This document shows positions 17,553 through 25,339 of a stretch of 31,701 nt of DNA, one piece after another. Source of the DNA: XYA12-FULL-58-9 sp001798605 (GTDB taxonomy: Bacteria; Myxococcota; XYA12-FULL-58-9); assembly GCA_036736205.1 (NCBI GenBank), contig DAINMX010000058.1:1-31701 (forward strand). The letters run 5' to 3'. The stretch's first letter is position 1; each line of letters starts with the position of its first letter. The position numbers and the translations under genes were made by a program. The notes beneath the pieces are model-generated. The model did no database searches and was not told the DNA's origin. It saw nothing but the letters and a program-made list of their open reading frames with translations.

Positions 17553-18143
17553 ATGACGAAACGCGCCCCAAAGCCAGACAAAGGCCAGCAAGCCGCAGAG
17601 GTGGCACTCTACGACCTGCTTATCAGCCTCGGATGCAAGCTCGAGGGGGAACTGCGCGACACCCCAAAACGGGCGGCAGCCTTATGGGCCCATCACCTCC
17701 TTGACGGCGAACACCAAGACCTGGGTGCCATTCTTGGCCATGGCAGCCCCACCAAATCCCGCGCCCCGGTGACGCTTTTCAATGTGGGTGTCCACCTGGT
17801 GTGCCCGCACCACCTCACCGTCGCCTTTGGCCTCGCCCACATCGGCTACCTCCCCAATGGCCGAGCCGCTGGTTTCGGTGCCCTCGCACAACTCATTCAT
17901 GCATGCACTGCCCGTCTGGTTCTGCAAGAGGATGCCTGTGACACAATCGCGAACGCCATCACCGAGCACCTCGACGCAAGGGCCGCCGCTGTCGTCATCG
18001 ACGCCATGCACCCGTGCCACAATGTCCCCCACGCCCGTTCACACCGCGCCCGAGCTGTGACCTGGGGAGAGAGCGGCACCCCCACAGGCATTCGCGAGCT
18101 CAAAGGACTGCTGCGGAAAACCGTGAAAGCCAACAACTGCTAG
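17553..18143 (+). CDS. Divergent GTP cyclohydrolase I (FolE)-fold zinc protein
   Basis: A 196-aa protein of the T-fold FolE family, whose classical member opens the GTP purine ring in the first step of tetrahydrofolate synthesis. By alignment to E. coli FolE from memory, the zinc ligands are kept (Cys84, His87, Cys155 in VCPHHL and DAMHPCH), as are the catalytic histidines (His86, His153) and a pterin-contacting Gln-Glu pair (125-126). The triphosphate-binding residues are not: the GLSKINR segment reads GFGALAQ (107-113), and the C-terminal Arg after HxC is Pro159. It may therefore use a substrate without a triphosphate. ATG 17553 follows AAGGA by 9 bases; ATGs at 17490 and 17517 are less well supported. 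It ends 6 bases from a convergent gene. Confidence 0.85.
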   Translation: MTKRAPKPDKGQQAAEVALYDLLISLGCKLEGELRDTPKRAAALWAHHLLDGEHQDLGAILGHGSPTKSRAPVTLFNVGVHLVCPHHLTVAFGLAHIGYLPNGRAAGFGALAQLIHACTARLVLQEDACDTIANAITEHLDARAAAVVIDAMHPCHNVPHARSHRARAVTWGESGTPTGIRELKGLLRKTVKANNC

Positions 18144-18149
18144 ATTTGA

Positions 18150-20117
18150 TCAATGGCCGTCGTCTGCGGCGGCCCGCACCTCAAGATTTTGGGCCTCGTA
18201 GGTCTCGACCTGTTCGATGAAGCTGCGGAAGTCTGGCCACTGGTTCGCAGGGATGACGTGCTTTTTGAGTATCAACCGCCGCGTGAACAGAAGCTCGCGG
18301 TCGCGTCGCTCGAAGCTCGCGGAATACTCAGCAAAAGATTCGACGAGCTTCGCCGCCTCTGGCAATGCAATCTCGTAGCCGACAGGCAACAACAACGTCG
18401 CCACCGCCACAGACGTGGCTGGCGCATCGAGGATTGCAGGCCAACGCCGACTCGCACGCTGGTGCCCAACAAAGGTGCGTCCAGCAATATCCACAGGGCG
18501 CAGGCTATACCGTTCATATTCAAGCTTCTGCAGGGCCACCTCCACTTTGCCTCGCACAGACAAAGGATCATCCACACTCGTCGGGTTGGCAAACCGGGCC
18601 CCGCTGACCACGACAGGTCCACCTTCGCCAAACAGTTGACGCGTCAACACGGCGTCACGCGCTGTTCCACGCTCGACGCGCTCGAGGTCTTGGTGCAGAC
18701 GGCGTCGCGTCGTACCCTGGGTCTCTCCGGTCACCCGCCCCGATACGGTGCCATCAACGTCGAGACTCAAGTTGAAATTCGTGGCCAGGACATTGCGCTC
18801 GGGGGGATCGGGCGGAACGTCCACCCAAAGTGGCCCGTCATCGTGCAACACCAAAGCGCGTCCGCCTGTGAGCTCGATTGGTAACTCACCGTATCGACAC
18901 TGCTTACAAAGTGGATCGAGAAAAGCAAAATCGCCCGCAGGCACGGAGCAGATGGGACTGTGTCCCATGGGATCGCCCTTGCACGAGGGGTCCTTTTCCT
19001 TTTCTCGGGTCACGTCTACTGCAACAACGACGGCGACGAAGGCATGCAGGGAGGCAAAACCCTCGATCTCCTTCGGACCTTTGGGGCTTGCAAGCAACGC
19101 CGGGAAGGCACGAGCGCCACTGCCCTCGAGGGCGCGCAACAAGTACGCGGCTGCATCACGAAAACAGGCTGGCTCGCCCTTTTCGAGCTCCCGTGCGGGT
19201 ACGGGCCGCCGCACGCCGAGACCAGGAACCTCGAGCGAACGCAAGGACGCCTGCGCCGCACGAAATCGCTCCTCGGCTCCGCCCGTCCCCCTCTCACCGC
19301 CAACCCGGTCAATCATCGCCATAACCCTGTCGGCCACCTGCTCCCAGGTCTCCAACCGTGTTTGCTTTGTGCCCACCGTTGCCTTAGTCACAACCACAGC
19401 CACCCATGGTGCAACGCGGCCAAGATCGGGCATGCCGGGCTCATCGTAATAGGCTGGCAGATCGTTTTCGACAAACACCAACCTCACCTTGCCGCCGCCT
19501 GCCGACCGATGCAGAGGGTGCTTGGTGACGACGTCATCGCCCTGGCCGTACCGGTAGTCGATCTTGAGTTGCTCAGGGACAATGATCCCGAGCTCTGCGC
19601 GCACCACCGGCGGACGGTCGCCAAACACCCAAGCGGGTATCATATCGACGTCCTCATAGACCCGCTCGTAACGATAATCGATGAGTCCGCCGACCCGCAC
19701 ACCTGGCACCGTGAAGGCAACTTCCTTCGCGTCATCGTTCTTGGGCAAAGATGGGCGAGAACGCAGCACTGGTTGTCCGGGATCCAGACTCGTTGTCGCC
19801 CCGTTTGGCAGCGCAGAACGAGCCTTCACCCAGGAAATGCGGGAGTAGGCATCCACCGGCAGGACAACCTGGGCAAACCGCAACCCAGCCTCATCCACAA
19901 CCTTCAGCCGTCTCCTGTGGTCCAACACGGCGACCAAGCGTGGCGATTTTCCGGACGTGCGCAGAATTTTGTACTCGAGGGTGGCCACGTCCTCTAGCAC
20001 CACGGCCCCGACATCGGGCCATTTCTCCGTAGCAGGGAAAATCGGGGGCGGGAAGGCACCGCCGGCGTGCGCGCCACAGCCAACCACCAAGGTCAGAAGG
20101 AGGATCAGCTTTTTCAC
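18150..20117 (-). CDS. DUF3857/transglutaminase-like lipoprotein
   Basis: A 655-aa predicted lipoprotein (MKKLILLLTLVVGC, lipobox VVGC, Cys14). The first 250 residues match the DUF3857 pattern of beta-rich segments (GVRVGGLIDYRYERVYED, PEQLKIDYRY). The middle is transglutaminase/protease-like, with a plausible Cys-His-Asp triad: Cys318 in ACFRDAAAYLLRAL, His358 in SLHAFVAVV and Asp401 in FLDPL. A Cys-rich insertion (378-407) separates parts of this domain. The C-terminal third is beta-rich, as usual for this architecture, whose biochemical role is not established. It faces the FolE-like gene with only 6 bases between stops. Envelope location is inferred from the lipobox. Confidence 0.82.
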   Translation of the reverse strand: MKKLILLLTLVVGCGAHAGGAFPPPIFPATEKWPDVGAVVLEDVATLEYKILRTSGKSPRLVAVLDHRRRLKVVDEAGLRFAQVVLPVDAYSRISWVKARSALPNGATTSLDPGQPVLRSRPSLPKNDDAKEVAFTVPGVRVGGLIDYRYERVYEDVDMIPAWVFGDRPPVVRAELGIIVPEQLKIDYRYGQGDDVVTKHPLHRSAGGGKVRLVFVENDLPAYYDEPGMPDLGRVAPWVAVVVTKATVGTKQTRLETWEQVADRVMAMIDRVGGERGTGGAEERFRAAQASLRSLEVPGLGVRRPVPARELEKGEPACFRDAAAYLLRALEGSGARAFPALLASPKGPKEIEGFASLHAFVAVVVAVDVTREKEKDPSCKGDPMGHSPICSVPAGDFAFLDPLCKQCRYGELPIELTGGRALVLHDDGPLWVDVPPDPPERNVLATNFNLSLDVDGTVSGRVTGETQGTTRRRLHQDLERVERGTARDAVLTRQLFGEGGPVVVSGARFANPTSVDDPLSVRGKVEVALQKLEYERYSLRPVDIAGRTFVGHQRASRRWPAILDAPATSVAVATLLLPVGYEIALPEAAKLVESFAEYSASFERRDRELLFTRRLILKKHVIPANQWPDFRSFIEQVETYEAQNLEVRAAADDGH

Positions 20118-20234
20118 GGGTCCACGATACTGACAAACGCACGATGGGACAATTACCAGGTGGTTGGGAGAGGTTCGTGAAATTGATGGAATTCGAGGGA
20201 CGTGGGCCGTGCTTGCATTATTTTCGTTCTTTAC

Positions 20235-20276
20235 TTGGCAAGACCTTGAGACCCTGAAATAACCCTAACGTTAGGG
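20235..20276 (+). promoter_or_regulatory. Promoter-like boxes and 14-bp palindrome upstream of the TPR gene
   Basis: TTGGCA (20235-20240) is followed at 16-17 bases by an AAATAAC stretch, a weak promoter pair. Directly after it is the perfect palindrome CCCTAACGTTAGGG (20263-20276), which would overlap the transcription start. A repressor site is plausible but unproven. The rest of the 220-bp spacer (20118-20337) shows nothing recognisable. Confidence 0.35.
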
Positions 20277-20337
20277 AGGAACTCGGACCGTTAGACCTCT
20301 ACGCGGTCCCATCGCGATCCTGGCGGAGAGAGGACGC

Positions 20338-22479
20338 ATGCTTGTCAGGTGTAAGAGCTGTAACAAGCCAGTCTTCATCAGCTCATCAGCAGTTTCTTCC
20401 GGAGAAACCCAAGTCGCGTGCAAGGCATGTAACGCTGATCTGATCGTCAAAGCCAACGGTGATGTGGAACTCGTTGGTAGAGACACCAACACACCGCCAC
20501 CAGAGAATCCGGCACCAGCCCCATTTCCGGTGCTTGTTGCCCCACCGTCGCCAGGGGAGATTGCTCCGCCACAGGCTGCTGCTGACTTAGCCCCAAAAAT
20601 CGAAATGCCCACAGGCGAGGTGACAACCCCCGTTCCCATCCCGGCACCCGTACCCGCCCCCACACCCCGACCGATTGTAACATCGCCAGAGCCGGCAGTG
20701 GCAACGGCTGTTGCCGACTCGCCATTCGCGGCACACACACCGTCTCCATTTAACGCTCCAACGCAACCAGCCGCCCCATTTGGCCCTCCCATTGCGGCGA
20801 TCCAACCAACCACTCGCCCAGCAAAGGCGGCACAGCAACCTCAAGGCTTGTACGGGCCGCTTCCAGAGGCAGCGACTGAAAGCGGCAATGGTGCCGATTT
20901 TTTGCCATGGGGTCCAATTCTCCGGAACGAGGAGCCGCTGGTCACCCACAATCCTTTGGCAGAATCAACTCAGATCACCGCAAACCCGTTGGTGACAAGT
21001 GGGGAGATTACCGAGATCGACACCCCGACCCTCGCAGCCAAGTTGGAGGCACGGCAGCCGACAAGCCCGTGGCCCACCGAAACAGTTACCGAAGCAACCG
21101 CAGAAGATATCACCGCAGAAGATATCACCGCAGTGGGCCCCGCACCGGTGGGCCAGCCCACGCCAGAGACGATACCTGCGGCATTTCCTGAGCCAACGCC
21201 GGAGGCGCTACCGCAGGCCCCGACATTTTCGGCCGTCCCAAACTCCGACAGTCGAGGCGTGCCCGCCGACGTGTCCGCCCCCATCGACCCATTCGACCAA
21301 GCAGCCAGGGCCATGGCCGAAGCAACACCGTTCGACCAGCCCATCGCTGCTCAGACGCCCTGGCGCGACGCGACCACGGAATCACTGCCGATGGACGAAG
21401 CAATGCCCATGGACGATGCGATGCCCATGGACGATGCGATGCCCATGGACACGGCAATTCCCATGGACACGGCAATTCCGATGGACGATGCCATGCCCAT
21501 GGGCGAGACAGTGCCCGTAGGCGGGGCAATGCCGATAGACGATGCGATGCCCATGGGGGCCGCCGCCGCCGCGCTTGACGATTGGCCCAACAGCGCCACC
21601 GGACAAGTCGAAGATTCTGGGCCCGCCACTGGCGCCATCGGCTCATTCCCGAATGAGCTCGAAGACTCCGCTTTCGAACGTCCTCCTATGAGACGAAGCC
21701 GCGCGGGAATGTTGCTCGTGCTGTTAGTCATCGGTGCAGTCGGCGTCGCTGTGTTGTGGGCGGTCGGCATTGCCAAGATCCCTGGTCTGCCGCCCGCACC
21801 ACTTGCCAGATTGCTCCACGGTGGCGAGTCGGGCGCGCAGGACAAATCGACGATTGCAGCCGCAGACATCCCAGACGACGGTGCCGAGGCGGTTGGCACC
21901 ATCCCCCCACCAGACACCAAGACTGTTGTTGACACGAAGGCGGCCGCGGACGTTGTGGCCGACGACGGTGCGACCGATGATGCCACTGTGAACGCGACGG
22001 GCGAGGAGAATGGCACCGATGCAGCCGCGGCCGATGCCGCTGTCGCCGACGCCACCGAGGTAGCCAACGACGCCGGCGACGAGACCGAGCTCGAAGACTC
22101 CAAACCCGTCGAAGAGCCAAAAGGCAAGAACCGCCGCAAGAACCGCAAGGCGGGAAAGCCCAGCAAACCAAGTTCCAGCAAAACGGTCAAACCAAGCAAG
22201 ACATCGAAGCCGAGCAAGACATCATCCGCCGACGATCATTATCGCGAGGCAAGCGATCTCATGCTGCAGAACAAAGTTCCCGCAGCGATCGAGGAGCTGA
22301 AAAAAGCGATCGCGGTCAATCAAAAACACGCTAAGTCGTACCGCCTGCTGGGCATGGCGTATTGGAAGCTGGGAAAGAAGAAGAGCGCAGTCGGCCCATT
22401 TGAGAAATTCATCAAGCTCGATCCAGGACACAAGGACGTCCCCAAGATCAAAGGTTTGATTGCGAGCGCGAATAAGTAG
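20338..22479 (+). CDS. Zinc-ribbon, Pro/Ala-rich, single-TM protein with C-terminal TPR
   Basis: A 713-aa protein typical of deltaproteobacterial regulatory or scaffold proteins. The N-terminus holds a four-Cys zinc ribbon (Cys5, Cys8, Cys28, Cys31; MLVRCKSCNKP). It is followed by about 400 residues of Pro/Ala/Thr-rich disordered sequence with a ten-copy hexapeptide tract (350-409), one transmembrane helix (about 456-478), an acidic then Lys/Ser-rich linker, and a TPR pair at about 628-713 (AIEELKKAIAVNQKHAKSYRLLGMAYWKLGKKKSA). AGGA lies about nine bases before the ATG. Its last 17 codons and stop are part of a 63-bp repeat found again 4.2 kb downstream, so the gene appears to be the insertion target of the adjacent island while staying intact. 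No precise function is assigned. Confidence 0.85.
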   Translation: MLVRCKSCNKPVFISSSAVSSGETQVACKACNADLIVKANGDVELVGRDTNTPPPENPAPAPFPVLVAPPSPGEIAPPQAAADLAPKIEMPTGEVTTPVPIPAPVPAPTPRPIVTSPEPAVATAVADSPFAAHTPSPFNAPTQPAAPFGPPIAAIQPTTRPAKAAQQPQGLYGPLPEAATESGNGADFLPWGPILRNEEPLVTHNPLAESTQITANPLVTSGEITEIDTPTLAAKLEARQPTSPWPTETVTEATAEDITAEDITAVGPAPVGQPTPETIPAAFPEPTPEALPQAPTFSAVPNSDSRGVPADVSAPIDPFDQAARAMAEATPFDQPIAAQTPWRDATTESLPMDEAMPMDDAMPMDDAMPMDTAIPMDTAIPMDDAMPMGETVPVGGAMPIDDAMPMGAAAAALDDWPNSATGQVEDSGPATGAIGSFPNELEDSAFERPPMRRSRAGMLLVLLVIGAVGVAVLWAVGIAKIPGLPPAPLARLLHGGESGAQDKSTIAAADIPDDGAEAVGTIPPPDTKTVVDTKAAADVVADDGATDDATVNATGEENGTDAAAADAAVADATEVANDAGDETELEDSKPVEEPKGKNRRKNRKAGKPSKPSSSKTVKPSKTSKPSKTSSADDHYREASDLMLQNKVPAAIEELKKAIAVNQKHAKSYRLLGMAYWKLGKKKSAVGPFEKFIKLDPGHKDVPKIKGLIASANK
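21385..21564 (+). repeat. Ten tandem 18-bp units encoding an MPMDDA-type hexapeptide
   Basis: Ten in-frame 18-base units encode LPMDEA, MPMDDA (twice), MPMDTA, IPMDTA, IPMDDA, MPMGET, VPVGGA, MPIDDA and MPMGAA. The central units are nearly identical at DNA level, so copy number could change by slippage without a frameshift. A shorter in-frame repeat (AEDIT twice) lies upstream near 21110. Confidence 0.9.
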
Positions 22480-22488
22480 ACTCGAACC
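22426..22488 (+). repeat. Left copy of 63-bp direct repeat (attL-like)
   Basis: Identical over 63 bases to 26618-26680; similarity continues 9 more bases with two mismatches. It begins exactly in frame at a Gly codon and covers the last 17 codons of the TPR gene (GHKDVPKIKGLIASANK), its TAG stop and nine following bases ending in CTCGAACC. It marks the left edge of the island. Confidence 0.95.
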
Positions 22489-22525
22489 AAACCACGGTGT
22501 TGTGCGGCTGAGTGGCTTATTCAAG

Positions 22526-22551
22526 TTGACAAATAAGACACATATTTGTAG
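22526..22551 (+). promoter_or_regulatory. abiE promoter region with 21-bp palindromic operator
   Basis: A consensus TTGACA (22526-22531) overlaps the perfect inverted repeat ACAAATA-N7-TATTTGT (22529-22549). A further TTTGT half-site lies at 22556-22560, before the abiEi ATG at 22565. The -10 box is weak (TAGCTT). AbiEi antitoxins studied in streptococci repress their own operon through inverted repeats, so this is a natural candidate operator. Confidence 0.5.
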
Positions 22552-22564
22552 CTTGTTTGTCATT

Positions 22565-23170
22565 ATGAATGCGGTCACCGACATGGCCCTGGTGGCGCAA
22601 CTGAGACCTCAGCAGCGCGGCGTCTTCTCGAAGTCAGATCTTCAAAGCTTGCTGGCGGAGCGACACCCGGCCGCCTTCACGCGTCGTCTGGCCACCCTGC
22701 AACGGCACAAGGCGCTGCAGCGATTTGCGCGGGGTTGGTACGTCACCCCGGGTACCTTCGACTTGGCGACACTCAGTCAGCGCGTCGCGCCCCAGTCCTA
22801 CATCAGCTTCGCCGCGGTGCTGGCGCGAGCACTCGTGGTGGGACCGGTACCGCAGCGCGAGATCTGGGCGGTCAAGCGTGGCCGTAGCCGTACTTACCGC
22901 GCCGGGGGCTTCCGGCTCGTGCACCTCGGCGTCGCTGACCACCTCTTCTTCGGTTTCAACGTGGAGGATGGAGTGCGCTGGGCTACGCCCGAGAAGGCGT
23001 TCCTCGACGTGCTCTCCTTTCACCTGCACGGCATGCGCTACCCGTTCGATATTTACTCGGACCTCAGCCTCGACCAGCTGGACCAGCGGCGTATCGAGGA
23101 GTACTTGGCCCAGTATCGCAACCCGAAGCTCGTGGCCTTCGTGCATGGAGTGATGCGTGCCCAAACCTGA
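22565..23170 (+). CDS. abiEi: AbiEi-family antitoxin / autorepressor of type IV toxin-antitoxin system
   Basis: A 201-aa protein with an N-terminal winged-helix region (about 8-60: GVFSKSDLQSLLAERHPAAFTRRLATLQRHKALQRFARGWY) and the AbiEi C-terminal pattern. That pattern includes ISFAAVLARALVVGPVPQREIWAVKRGRSR, the histidine- and Phe-rich HLFFGF segment, and ATPEKAFLDVL, which is highly characteristic. Known AbiEi proteins repress the operon and counteract the AbiEii toxin without direct complex formation. The open frame starts at 22460 inside the repeat, but ATG 22565 lies just after the operator and fits the family. It overlaps abiEii by 14 bases. Confidence 0.88.
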   Translation: MNAVTDMALVAQLRPQQRGVFSKSDLQSLLAERHPAAFTRRLATLQRHKALQRFARGWYVTPGTFDLATLSQRVAPQSYISFAAVLARALVVGPVPQREIWAVKRGRSRTYRAGGFRLVHLGVADHLFFGFNVEDGVRWATPEKAFLDVLSFHLHGMRYPFDIYSDLSLDQLDQRRIEEYLAQYRNPKLVAFVHGVMRAQT

Positions 23171-23918
23171 GCCCCCTCAACCACAGCGCCCCGTGTCACG
23201 CGAGGGGCTCATGCTCTGGGTTATCCACCGGCTCGCCGATGAGCTCAAGGACCATGCGGTGTTGAAGGGCGGCATGGCCTTGCGTTTGCTCGAGAGCCCC
23301 CGTTACACCAACGACCTCGATTTCGTCGCGGTGCCTTACACGTCGAAGAAGGAGATAGCACCCGTCATCGAGCGCATCCTTGGCGGGCTCGAAGGTGCCA
23401 AGGTGCAAACCACCCTGCACTCCAAGATGATCCGCTCGGTCATCCAACTCGATGACGCCGCCGTCCAGCTCGAAATCTCCGTGAGCGCGAGGTGCGACTC
23501 CATCCCGGTGTCCACTGCGCCCATGGCCCGCTCCGAGGGCTTGCCCCCCCAGGTGGTCCGGATCATGGCACCCGACGTGGCGCTTGCACACAAGCTGGCG
23601 GCCTGGAACGAGCGTCGTCTGCTCAGGGATCTATACGATGTCTATTTTCTGGCCGGGCGTGTCGGCGCAACACCCAATGCCGACGTGCTCACCGACCGGC
23701 TCGCCCGGGTTCAGTCCCGGCTGCCGAAGCTGCGCTCGCGGCGGCGGATGTCCGTCGCCGAGCTTCTGGTCGATCTCAGCGCGACGCTGGACGCGCTCAC
23801 CGACGCTGAGGTGGAGCGGGAGATCGGTGGTCTCGTCGACGCCATGGAGCTGCCCGGACTGGCTGCCCGCATCCGTGTGACGCTGCGCCGGGTCATGGAG
23901 CAGCTGTCGGCCGGATAA
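23157..23918 (+). CDS. abiEii: AbiEii-family nucleotidyltransferase toxin
   Basis: A 253-aa nucleotidyltransferase of the AbiEii/AbiGii family. The core motifs are LKGGMALRLL (36-45), the metal-binding pair TNDLDF (Asp53, Asp55), a third acidic residue in VQLEISVS (Glu106) and the C-terminal lobe AHKLAAWNERRLLRDLYDVYFL (144-165). Related toxins modify tRNA or other RNA with nucleotides and cause growth arrest that aborts phage infection. The start is GTG inside the end of abiEi, with GGAG about nine bases upstream. The gene order and overlap are those of the classical type IV system. Confidence 0.88.
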   Translation: MPKPEPPQPQRPVSREGLMLWVIHRLADELKDHAVLKGGMALRLLESPRYTNDLDFVAVPYTSKKEIAPVIERILGGLEGAKVQTTLHSKMIRSVIQLDDAAVQLEISVSARCDSIPVSTAPMARSEGLPPQVVRIMAPDVALAHKLAAWNERRLLRDLYDVYFLAGRVGATPNADVLTDRLARVQSRLPKLRSRRRMSVAELLVDLSATLDALTDAEVEREIGGLVDAMELPGLAARIRVTLRRVMEQLSAG

Positions 23919-23970
23919 CCGACGCCGATTCGTGTGGTTGGTTTCGCCACTGCGATTACATGGCCATCAG

Positions 23971-24016
23971 TATTGGCGATCGGATTTCCCTTGGAGCGAA
24001 ATCCGATCGCCCAATA
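23971..24016. repeat. Near-perfect 18-bp inverted repeat downstream of abiEii
   Basis: TATTGGCGATCGGATTTC (23971-23988) and its complement (23998-24016, one extra C) face each other across a 9-base loop. No T-run follows, so it is not a classical intrinsic terminator. It separates the abiE pair from the methyltransferase gene and could be a bidirectional terminator, a REP/MITE-like element or a recombination site. It lacks the simple RYYYAAC/GTTRRRY ends of integron attC sites. Confidence 0.8.
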
Positions 24017-24086
24017 TGCTTGGACACGAACCACGCAACCGTGTGCAAACTGCGTCGAAAATATCCGTAGGTGGAAGGAACAGATC

Positions 24087-25265
24087 ATGACTTCATCAGC
24101 AAACCCGGTCTTCTATTTTGCACACCCTATTACGATGTATGGCACGGAGGCTGAACAGTCGATTATCGACAGATTTCGAACTCAATTTCCCGAGGTCTCT
24201 GTTGAGAACCCCAACCAACAACGACACCAAGAGGGTTACCGCAAGACAGCCGAACAAACCGGCAACGGCATGAAGTATTTCACTGACCTCGCCAAGAAGC
24301 TCGACGGTTGCTTCTTGGCCACCTTCGCAGATGGCACTGTGGGGGCGGGGGCGGCCAAAGAGGTTCTGACATTCTTGCGCAGGAGAGCGCCGGTCTGGGT
24401 ATTTGACATGAAGTCTGGCAACTTCGCGAAGATCCGTTCAATAGCCGACTTTAGAAACACCTACGAGTTGCGGTCCGTTGAGGCAACTCGCGCCCAGCTC
24501 GCTCGCGAGCGGGCCGTCATGCAAAACGGACAATCCATCTACAGCGCCGCGGTCTGGCAACAGCAAGTGGGGGACCGAAGCCTATTCGGCGAGGGAGACA
24601 CTTTCCTTGTCACCCCGTCGAACGAGTCGAACAACAACCCACCAAGACGGCGAATTGGCATCGACGAGAGAACCGCAAAATACTACCAGACCAACGCTGA
24701 ACAACAGGTAGAGGTCTGGGAGAAGTTCACCGGCGGCATCAGCGACTACTTCGCCGAGGTGTTTGCTAAACCGACGAAGGTTCTCGACGTCGGGATGGGC
24801 TCTGGTCGAGACATGGCACGTTTGGCCCAGAAAGGTCACGACGTCTACGGAGTCGAACCCGTCGCTGAACTGCGTCGGGGTGCCCTCCGGCAACACCCAG
24901 AGCTTCTGGGTCGCATCTGGGAGTCCGCCCTGCCGACGTTAGGTGGCTGCAAGACCGATGAGTATGAAGGGCTCGTGTGCGGCTCGGTTCTCATGCACGT
25001 CGATCCCGTTTATTATGCAGATGCCGCTCGAAACATGCGTCGCGTAATCAAGAAGGGGGGAGACCTTCTCATCTGCGTTCCCACCCGCCGTGACGACGTC
25101 AAGGGCGGCCGCGATGACAAAGGACGGAGCTTCCACACAATTGAGGCCAGCGATTTGACTGCACTGCTCGAACAGAAGGGTTTCCAGTTCCATAAGAGCT
25201 TTGAAAATGAAGATGAACTCCGTTCGGGAGTTCGGTGGTGGACCGGCTGGTTCAAGGCCAAGTGA
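24087..25265 (+). CDS. Nucleoside 2-deoxyribosyltransferase-like domain fused to SAM methyltransferase
   Basis: A 392-aa protein with two unrelated enzyme domains. Residues 7-108 resemble the nucleoside 2-deoxyribosyltransferase / dNMP N-hydrolase fold: YFAHPITMYGTEAE at the start, VENPN (39-43), and FADGTVGAGAAKEVLTFL (80-97), where Glu92 is a plausible counterpart of the catalytic Glu. A linker of about 120 residues follows. Residues 213-392 are a class I SAM-dependent methyltransferase, with motif I VLDVGMGSGRD (232-242), the acidic end of strand 2 at VYGVEP (253-258) and a later LVCGSVLMHVDP (296-307). ATG 24087 follows GGAAGGAA closely; an open frame from 23934 would read through the inverted repeat. 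Base use is more AT-rich than neighbours. The substrate is unknown; action on nucleotides or modified nucleic acid is inferred. Confidence 0.75.
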   Translation: MTSSANPVFYFAHPITMYGTEAEQSIIDRFRTQFPEVSVENPNQQRHQEGYRKTAEQTGNGMKYFTDLAKKLDGCFLATFADGTVGAGAAKEVLTFLRRRAPVWVFDMKSGNFAKIRSIADFRNTYELRSVEATRAQLARERAVMQNGQSIYSAAVWQQQVGDRSLFGEGDTFLVTPSNESNNNPPRRRIGIDERTAKYYQTNAEQQVEVWEKFTGGISDYFAEVFAKPTKVLDVGMGSGRDMARLAQKGHDVYGVEPVAELRRGALRQHPELLGRIWESALPTLGGCKTDEYEGLVCGSVLMHVDPVYYADAARNMRRVIKKGGDLLICVPTRRDDVKGGRDDKGRSFHTIEASDLTALLEQKGFQFHKSFENEDELRSGVRWWTGWFKAK

Positions 25266-25339
25266 CTCTACCGACTTTCGCTGTGGTCAATCGATCCAAA
25301 ACGGTTGACTGGTGATCTGGATTCTGATTGAGGATGGGG

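Noticed and set aside
22460..22500. tRNA gene on the minus strand, suggested by GGTTCGAGTC
   Set aside because: The flanking bases cannot form a T-stem and no anticodon or acceptor arms are visible.
23971..24016. Integron attC site
   Set aside because: The arms lack RYYYAAC and GTTRRRY core sites, and no integron integrase or further cassettes are seen.
24019..24030. TGGACACGAACC resembling the start of the 63-bp repeat (TTGGACACAAGG)
   Set aside because: Only about eight bases match, and there is no extended similarity, so it is not a third repeat copy.
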